Position numbers and translations under genes: made by a program. DNA of 64,000 nt from Carboxydocella thermautotrophica. GTDB lineage: Bacteria; Bacillota; GCA-003054495; Carboxydocellales; Carboxydocellaceae. Below the pieces are notes generated by a model that saw only the letters and a list, made by a program, of their open reading frames with translations, was not told the DNA's origin and searched no databases. Positions 59,254 to 64,000 of the stretch are shown piece after piece (within the stretch, counting starts at the first letter, position 1; each line of letters opens with the position of its first letter). The DNA is taken from assembly GCA_003054495.1 (NCBI GenBank), contig CP028514.1, positions 422,501 through 486,500 of the forward strand, written 5' to 3'.

Positions 59254-60534
59254 ATGAATCTGTTTGAACAGGCTAATCTGACGGGACGGGGGAAAATGGC
59301 TCCCCTGGCGGACCGCATGCGCCCTCGTACCCTGGAGGAGTTTGTGGGGCAGGAGGAAATTGTGGGGCCGGGGCGGCTTTTACGCCGGGCCATTGAGGCT
59401 GACCAGCTCAGTTCCATGATATTTTACGGTCCGCCGGGCACGGGAAAAACGGCCCTGGCCAAAGTAATCGCCAACCAGACCCGGGCTGTGTTCACTCAGC
59501 TCAATGCCGTGACTTCTGGTGTCAGTGAGCTGCGCCAGGTCACAACAGCGGCAAAAGAACGCCTGCTGTACGAGCAAAAGCGGACTCTTTTGTTTATTGA
59601 TGAGATTCACCGTTTTAATAAAAGCCAGCAAGATGCCCTGTTACCTTTTGTAGAGGATGGGACCATCATTTTGATTGGGGCGACCACGGAAAATCCCTAC
59701 TTTGAAGTGAATAAGGCTTTGCTTTCCCGCTCCCGGGTTTTTCAATTCCGCCCCTTGACTGAACAGCACATCCTGGAACTGCTGCGTCGCGCTCTCGACG
59801 ATGAGGAGCGGGGCCTGGCCGGTTACCGGCCGGAGGTGACCGAGGAGGCCCTGCGGCATTTAGCCCGGATGGCCAACGGTGATGCTCGCACGGCTTTGAA
59901 TGCCCTGGAGCTGGCGGTGCTGACAACTCCGCCGCAGGAAGACGGCAGGCGGTTGGTAGACCTGGCGGTGGCGGAGGAATCCATCCAGCGCCCGGCCTTG
60001 CTTTATGATAAAAGCGGGGACCAGCATTATGATGTGATTTCGGCTTTTATCAAGAGCATGCGCGGTTCCGATCCTGATGCCACACTGCACTATCTGGCCC
60101 GCATGCTGGAGGCGGGGGAAGAGCCGGAGTATATAGCCCGCCGGATTATTGTCCATGCCGCCGAAGATGTGGGACTGGCTGATCCCCAGGCCCTGGTGGT
60201 GGCGGTAGCTGCTGCCCAGGCGGTGGAACGGATTGGTATGCCGGAAGGCAGGCTACCGCTGGCTCAGGCTGCTCTCTATGTGGCACTGGCACCCAAGGAA
60301 AACCGGATTATCAAGGCTATTGATGCGGCCCTGGCTGATGTGCGGGCTGGCAAAGGGGGGCCGGTTCCCCTCCATTTGCGGGATACCCATTACGCGGGAG
60401 CCCGGGATCTGGGCCACGGACAGGGATACAAGTACCCCCATAATTATCCGGGGGCCAGGGTGGAACAGCAATATCTGCCCGATGATCTGCGGGGTCGGCA
60501 GTACTGGCCCCGACAGGAGAAAAAAGACGAGTAA
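59254..60534 (+). CDS. rarA: Replication-associated recombination protein A
   Basis: A 426-residue AAA+ ATPase of the RarA/MgsA/WRNIP1 family acting at stalled replication forks. The N-terminus has LADRMRPRTLEEFVGQEEIV, then Walker A YGPPGTGKTALAK, Walker B TLLFIDEIHRFNKSQQD, sensor 1 GATTENPYFEVN and the C-terminal tetramerisation domain with LPLAQAALYVALAPKEN. AAGGGAG precedes the ATG. Matches the B. subtilis yrvN position between tcdA and the Rrf2-iscS genes. Confidence 0.96.
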   Translation: MNLFEQANLTGRGKMAPLADRMRPRTLEEFVGQEEIVGPGRLLRRAIEADQLSSMIFYGPPGTGKTALAKVIANQTRAVFTQLNAVTSGVSELRQVTTAAKERLLYEQKRTLLFIDEIHRFNKSQQDALLPFVEDGTIILIGATTENPYFEVNKALLSRSRVFQFRPLTEQHILELLRRALDDEERGLAGYRPEVTEEALRHLARMANGDARTALNALELAVLTTPPQEDGRRLVDLAVAEESIQRPALLYDKSGDQHYDVISAFIKSMRGSDPDATLHYLARMLEAGEEPEYIARRIIVHAAEDVGLADPQALVVAVAAAQAVERIGMPEGRLPLAQAALYVALAPKENRIIKAIDAALADVRAGKGGPVPLHLRDTHYAGARDLGHGQGYKYPHNYPGARVEQQYLPDDLRGRQYWPRQEKKDE

Positions 60535-60551
60535 AATAGTTGGATTTCAAA

Positions 60552-60580
60552 TTGACAAATATACCCCTGTATGCTATTAT
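60552..60580 (+). promoter_or_regulatory. Promoter of the iron-sulfur operon
   Basis: Consensus TTGACA (60552-60557), a 17-bp spacer and TATTAT (60575-60580). The spacer contains the dyad ATAC-CCCT-GTAT (60561-60572), a possible site for the Rrf2 regulator encoded directly downstream. Confidence 0.85.
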
Positions 60581-60629
60581 ATGACCAGAAAGAAAACCGA
60601 CGAATTTGCTAGGAATTGAGGTGAGGGGC

Positions 60630-61082
60630 ATGAAGCTGTCCACGCGCGGTCACTATGGGGTGCAGGCTATGTTCGATCTGGCCCAGCACTACGGGGAAGG
60701 ACCGATTCCTTTAAAAAGCGTGGCAGAACGCCAGAACCTCTCCGAACACTATCTGGAACAGCTGGTGGGCAGCCTGCGCAAGGCTGGCCTGGTCAAAAGC
60801 ATTCGCGGAGCCCAGGGAGGTTATATCCTGGCCCGGGACCCGAAGGAGATCACCGTCGGGGACATTATCCGGGTGCTGGAAGGTCCGGTGGCTCCGGTAG
60901 AGTGTGTCGGTGAGGAGATGCAGGAAAGCTGCAATCGCCTGGATGTCTGTATTACCCGGCTGGTCTGGCAGCGGGTGAAGGAAACCATCGACCAGGTGCT
61001 GGATTCCATCACTCTGGCCGATATGCTGGAAGAAGCAGAGAAGTTGAAACAGCAAGGTGATTTTTATATGTACTATATTTAA
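60630..61082 (+). CDS. Rrf2-family regulator, IscR-like
   Basis: A 150-residue winged-helix regulator: MKLSTRGHYGVQAMFDLAQH opens the Rrf2 domain, with NLSEHYLEQLVGSLRKAGLV as recognition helix and IRGAQGGYILAR as wing. Three Cys (VECVGE, ESCNR, DVCIT; spacing C-x8-C-x5-C) fit [2Fe-2S] ligands as in IscR, rather than the Cys-poor CymR. It probably represses the isc genes according to cluster supply. The ATG at 60630 follows GAGGTGAGGGG; upstream in-frame starts lack one. Confidence 0.9.
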   Translation: MKLSTRGHYGVQAMFDLAQHYGEGPIPLKSVAERQNLSEHYLEQLVGSLRKAGLVKSIRGAQGGYILARDPKEITVGDIIRVLEGPVAPVECVGEEMQESCNRLDVCITRLVWQRVKETIDQVLDSITLADMLEEAEKLKQQGDFYMYYI

Positions 61083-61097
61083 AGGAGATGAAAGCAA

Positions 61098-62297
61098 ATG
61101 CGGCGCATATACATGGACCACAGTGCTACCACTCCGGTGGATCCGGAGATTGCCCAGGCTATGGTCAAGTACATGACTGAGGATTTCGGTAACCCCTCCA
61201 GCATTCATGCCTTTGGCCGGGAAGCCCGCAAGGCGGTGGAAGAGGCCCGGGAGCGGGTGGCAAAAGCTATCGGTGCCAATCCCCAGGAAATCATTTTCAC
61301 CAGTGGCGGTACAGAGGCGGATAATATGGCCATACTGGGGGTAGCCCAGGCTAACTGCAAGAAGGGCAATCATATCATCACTTCCTCGGTGGAACACCAC
61401 GCTGTACTGGATACCTGCAAACATTTGGAGAAAAATGGCTATTCTGTCACTTACCTGCCTGTGGATGAATATGGCCGGGTACGGGTGGAGGATGTGGAAA
61501 AGGCTATAACCAAAAACACCATCCTCATTACCATCATGCATGCCAACAATGAGGTGGGTACCATCCAGCCCATTGCTGAAATTGGCCAGCTGGCCAAAAA
61601 GCATGGAGTGCTCTTCCATGTCGATGCCGTGCAGTCTTTTGGCAAGATTCCGGTGAATGTGGATGAGCTGCAGGTGGATTTGCTCTCCCTTTCCTCCCAT
61701 AAAATCTATGGGCCGAAAGGAGTAGGAGCTCTCTACATCCGCCGCGGTACCCGCATCACTCCTATCACCCACGGTGGGGCCCAGGAGCGCAAGCGCCGGG
61801 CCGGTACGGAAAATGTGCCGGGGATTGTCGGCTTTGGCCTGGCAGCGGAAAAAATTGTAGCGGAAATGGCAGAAGAAAGCCCGCGCCTGCAGGCTTTGCG
61901 GGACAAGCTGATCAAAGGCATTATGGAAAAAATGGATTATGTCAAGCTCAATGGCCATCCGACTGAACGGCTGCCCCATAATGTCAATTTCAGTTTCCAC
62001 TTCATTGAGGGCGAATCGCTGCTTTTAATGCTGGATATGAAGGGTATCGCCGCTTCCAGTGGTTCAGCCTGTACTTCCGGTTCCCTGGATCCTTCCCATG
62101 TCTTGCTGGCCATGGGGCTGAGCCATGAAGTAGCTCACGGTTCCCTCCGCCTGACCCTGGGCAAGGTCAATACAGAAGAGGATGTGGATTATGTCCTGGA
62201 GGAGTTGCCGAAAATTGTACAGCGGCTGCGGGAAATGTCTCCCCTGGGGCCGGGAGTGACTATTGAAGCAAAGGAGTGTTATCATCATGTACACTGA
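61098..62297 (+). CDS. iscS: Cysteine desulfurase
   Basis: A 399-residue PLP enzyme that takes sulfur from cysteine for Fe-S cluster assembly and tRNA thiolation. Seen: IYMDHSATTPVDPEI at the start, FTSGGTEADNMAIL, the PLP Lys in SLSSHKIYGPKGVG near residue 202, RRAGTENVPGIVGF, and the persulfide Cys in SSGSACTSGSLDPSH near residue 325. AAAGGAG precedes the ATG. The stop overlaps the iscU start by 11 nt. Confidence 0.97.
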   Translation: MRRIYMDHSATTPVDPEIAQAMVKYMTEDFGNPSSIHAFGREARKAVEEARERVAKAIGANPQEIIFTSGGTEADNMAILGVAQANCKKGNHIITSSVEHHAVLDTCKHLEKNGYSVTYLPVDEYGRVRVEDVEKAITKNTILITIMHANNEVGTIQPIAEIGQLAKKHGVLFHVDAVQSFGKIPVNVDELQVDLLSLSSHKIYGPKGVGALYIRRGTRITPITHGGAQERKRRAGTENVPGIVGFGLAAEKIVAEMAEESPRLQALRDKLIKGIMEKMDYVKLNGHPTERLPHNVNFSFHFIEGESLLLMLDMKGIAASSGSACTSGSLDPSHVLLAMGLSHEVAHGSLRLTLGKVNTEEDVDYVLEELPKIVQRLREMSPLGPGVTIEAKECYHHVH

Positions 62298-62664
62298 GAA
62301 AGTAATGGACCATTTCACCAATCCCCGCAATGTGGGGGAAATTCCCGATGCCGATGGGGTAGGGCAGGTCGGCAATCCTTCCTGTGGGGATATCATGAAA
62401 ATTTTCATTAAAGTGGACAATGATGTGATTACAGATATTAAATTCAAGACCTTCGGCTGCGGGGCAGCAGTAGCTACCAGTTCCATGGTCACTGAGATTG
62501 TCAAGGGCAAGACCATTCAGGAAGCCCTGCAGGTCACTAACAAAGATGTGGCTGAAGCTCTGGAAGGTCTACCACCCCAGAAAATGCACTGTTCCAACCT
62601 GGCTGCTGATGCTCTGCACGCAGCGATCAAGGATTATCTGCAAAAGCAGGGACGCAGTGAGTAA
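62287..62664 (+). CDS. iscU: Iron-sulfur cluster scaffold IscU/NifU
   Basis: A 125-residue scaffold protein on which Fe-S clusters are built. It starts MYTEKVMDHFTNPRNVGEI and holds the three ligand Cys in VGNPSCGDIMK, FGCGAAVATSSM and KMHCSNLAADAL. The ATG at 62287 lies inside the iscS end with AAAGGAG upstream; the earlier in-frame candidate at 62263 is upstream of that site. glnB begins 2 nt after its stop. Confidence 0.95.
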   Translation: MYTEKVMDHFTNPRNVGEIPDADGVGQVGNPSCGDIMKIFIKVDNDVITDIKFKTFGCGAAVATSSMVTEIVKGKTIQEALQVTNKDVAEALEGLPPQKMHCSNLAADALHAAIKDYLQKQGRSE

Positions 62665-62666
62665 GG

Positions 62667-63008
62667 ATGAAAAAAATCGAAGCCGTAATTCGGCCGGAGA
62701 AACTGAATGAGGTTAAACAGGCATTAGAAGCCTACGGGATCAAGGGTATGACTGTCTCCCAGGTAGTAGGCTGTGGACTGCAAAAAGGGCGGACTCAGCT
62801 TTATCGGGGTACGGAAATCAACCTCAACCTTTTACCCAAAGTGAAACTGGAACTGGTGGTACCCAATGCCTGTGTCGAAGAAATTATGAATGTTATACTA
62901 AATTCTGCTTGCACAGGCGCCGTAGGTGATGGTAAAATATTTGTGACAGCAGTGGAAAATGCCATCCGGATTCGAACTGGAGAAGAAGGAGAGGCAGCTC
63001 TTACTTAA
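62667..63008 (+). CDS. glnB: PII nitrogen-regulatory protein
   Basis: A 113-residue PII signal protein that binds ATP/ADP and 2-oxoglutarate and usually controls an ammonium transporter. N-terminus MKKIEAVIRPEKLNEVKQAL; the T-loop reads CGLQKGRTQLYRGTEINLNL then LPKVKLELVV; C-terminal block GAVGDGKIFVTAVENAIRIR. Gln39 and the flanking Lys are kept. Residue 51, the Tyr that is uridylylated in proteobacteria, is Ile here. It is followed by an amtB gene, its expected partner. Confidence 0.93.
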   Translation: MKKIEAVIRPEKLNEVKQALEAYGIKGMTVSQVVGCGLQKGRTQLYRGTEINLNLLPKVKLELVVPNACVEEIMNVILNSACTGAVGDGKIFVTAVENAIRIRTGEEGEAALT

Positions 63009-63052
63009 TAAGTTTTAACCCGGTGCGATGGGGTACCGGTTGAAAAAGGCGA

Positions 63053-63104
63053 TGACGCCGATAGGACAGTCAAGGTAGACTGTCTTGTCGGCGTTTGTTT
63101 TTTT
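63053..63104 (+). terminator. Hairpin between glnB and amtB
   Basis: A long stem (GACGCCGATAGGACAGTC with GACTGTCTTGTCGGCGTT) ends in TTTGTTTTTTT. A second inverted repeat (AACCCGGTGC ... GTACCGGTT, 63017-63042) precedes it, so this could be an attenuator for amtB and not only a terminator. Confidence 0.82.
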
Positions 63105-63131
63105 ATTCCACGAGGAGGAGGAGAAAGGACA

Positions 63132-64000
63132 ATGGAGTTGAATTTGCAAAATCTGTCTGTGGGTCTGGATACTATCTGGGTTTTGCTGGCAGCAGCTCTG
63201 GTTTTCTACGGCCAAAGCAACGGCTGGTTTGGTAGGAGCGGCTTTTTCCTGCAGGGGGATTTCAGCTTTCTGGGCCTTAATATACCAGTCTCTGTTTTCT
63301 GGCTCTTTCAGGCTGCCTTTGCCGTGGCAGTGGCCACTATCGGCAACCAGCCATTGCTATTCCAGACCCAGCCGGCAGCCAGCGGGTAAATCAAGCCGGT
63401 CGCAACCGCACTGAAGAGATCAAATAAGCACTGAATTTCATCCGTTCTGCCACTGCACCTGATACGGCATAACCTGGGCATGCTGGATTTTGCCGGTTCC
63501 GCTGCGGTGCATGCCGTTGGCGGCTGGGCGTCCCTGGCGGCGGCGATGGTGCTGGGGCCGCGGCTGGGCAAGTATGGTAAGGATGGCACTATCAATGCCA
63601 TTCCTGGACATAATATCCCGCTGGCAGCACTGGGGGGCTTTATCCTCTGGTTTGGCTGGTTTGGCTTCAATGCGGGCAGCACTCTTTCCGCTTTGCACAA
63701 AGACATCGGCCTGATTGCTCTCAATACCAACCTGGCGGCAGCAGCCGGGGGTACGATGGGTTGTCTCTACACAATGTTCCGTTTTGGCAAGGCCGATGTC
63801 AGTATGGCTATTAACGGGGCCCTGGCCGGGCTGGTGGCTATAACCGCTGGTTGCGCCTATCTGGAACCGGCGGCTGCGGTAGCGGTGGGCCTGATTGCCG
63901 GCTTGCTGGTGGTGGAAGCTATTGGTCTCTTTGACCGCCTGCGCATTGATGATCCAGTGGGGGCTATTGCCGTCCATGGGGTTGGCGGCAGTTTTGGCAC
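63132..64000 (+). pseudogene. amtB: Disrupted ammonium transporter gene, runs off the window
   Basis: The N-terminal frame (63132-63389) has DTIWVLLAAALVFYGQSNGW then GFFLQG and FWLFQAAFAVAVATI. About 45 residues present in normal AmtB between LVF and YGQSNG are missing. After ATI the frame enters an inverted segment (about 63342-63465) and stops. From 63480 the same frame resumes with LDFAGSAAVHAVGGWASLAA, GHNIPLAALGGFILWFGWFG and VHGVGGSFG up to the window edge, all AmtB blocks. AGGAGGAGG precedes the ATG. As sequenced it cannot make a normal transporter. Confidence 0.88.
63342..63465 (-). other. Inverted internal piece of amtB
   Basis: On the minus strand this piece encodes VSGAVAERMKFSAYLISS and, after a frame change, AVATGLIYPLAAGWVWNSNG then WL. 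That is exactly the AmtB segment missing between ATI and LGMLDFAGS on the plus strand. Boundaries are approximate. An 8-bp inverted repeat GCAGTGGC (63327-63334) / GCCACTGC (63449-63456) lies near the ends. Confidence 0.85.

Noticed and set aside
63017..63104. Considered as a known riboswitch class between glnB and amtB
   Set aside because: Only two inverted repeats and a T tract are visible; no conserved riboswitch core could be recognised.

Overview
The window reads as a chromosomal segment from a spore-forming, probably anaerobic Bacillota (class Clostridia). Supporting signs are the glmS self-cleaving ribozyme, a T-box leader on hisS-aspS, the Bacillus-like order hisS-aspS-6S RNA-tcdA-(ltaA)-rarA-Rrf2-iscS, a Spo0E-type protein, CotF-like coat proteins, a CwlD/GerM-type germination protein and a remnant of a corrinoid-activation (RACo-like) gene. 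No tRNA, rRNA or CRISPR array was seen. Genus-level assignment is not possible from the sequence alone.

Left edge (1-5.2 kb): the end of glmM, glmS with its ribozyme, a Phd/RelE toxin-antitoxin pair with twin operators, decayed gene fragments, and a divergent XRE-cupin regulator / LysE transporter pair. A truncated group IIC intron lies directly behind the lysE terminator.

Defence island (5.3-24.1 kb): a complete type 1 BREX operon (brxA, brxB, brxC, pglX, pglZ, brxL), read from one promoter with two tandem perfect palindromes at the expected start site. A seventh co-directional gene encodes a 2012-residue protein with a Cap4/DUF4297-like nuclease N-terminus, a STAND-type NTPase and a long helical C-terminus, resembling the Avs antiviral sensors. 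The island is followed by gene remnants and by a shrunken, diverged copy of the regulator-lysE locus, so directly repeated sequence brackets it.

Middle (25.5-46 kb): a UvrD-like helicase, an intact HEPN-MNT pair, a 2767-residue cyclic beta-1,2-glucan synthase, an XRE regulator divergent from a Spo0E-like gene, a Cys-rich unknown followed by a broken second HEPN-MNT pair, a ferredoxin-nitrilase fusion, glnS, intron and TnpB debris, an isochorismatase-fold hydrolase and a three-domain amidase-GerM-deacetylase protein.

Right part (46-64 kb): small membrane and secreted proteins, a tandemly duplicated SHOCT/DUF2680 gene pair, YbaN and DUF2325 genes behind a Fur-like box, coat proteins, and the T-box-controlled hisS-aspS operon. 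Then come 6S RNA, several tiny genes, tcdA, a CsoR-family regulator with thioredoxin, a 42-bp-repeat coiled-coil gene, ltaA, rarA, an Rrf2-iscS-iscU iron-sulfur cluster operon and glnB. The window ends in an amtB gene broken by a deletion and a local inversion of about 120 bp.
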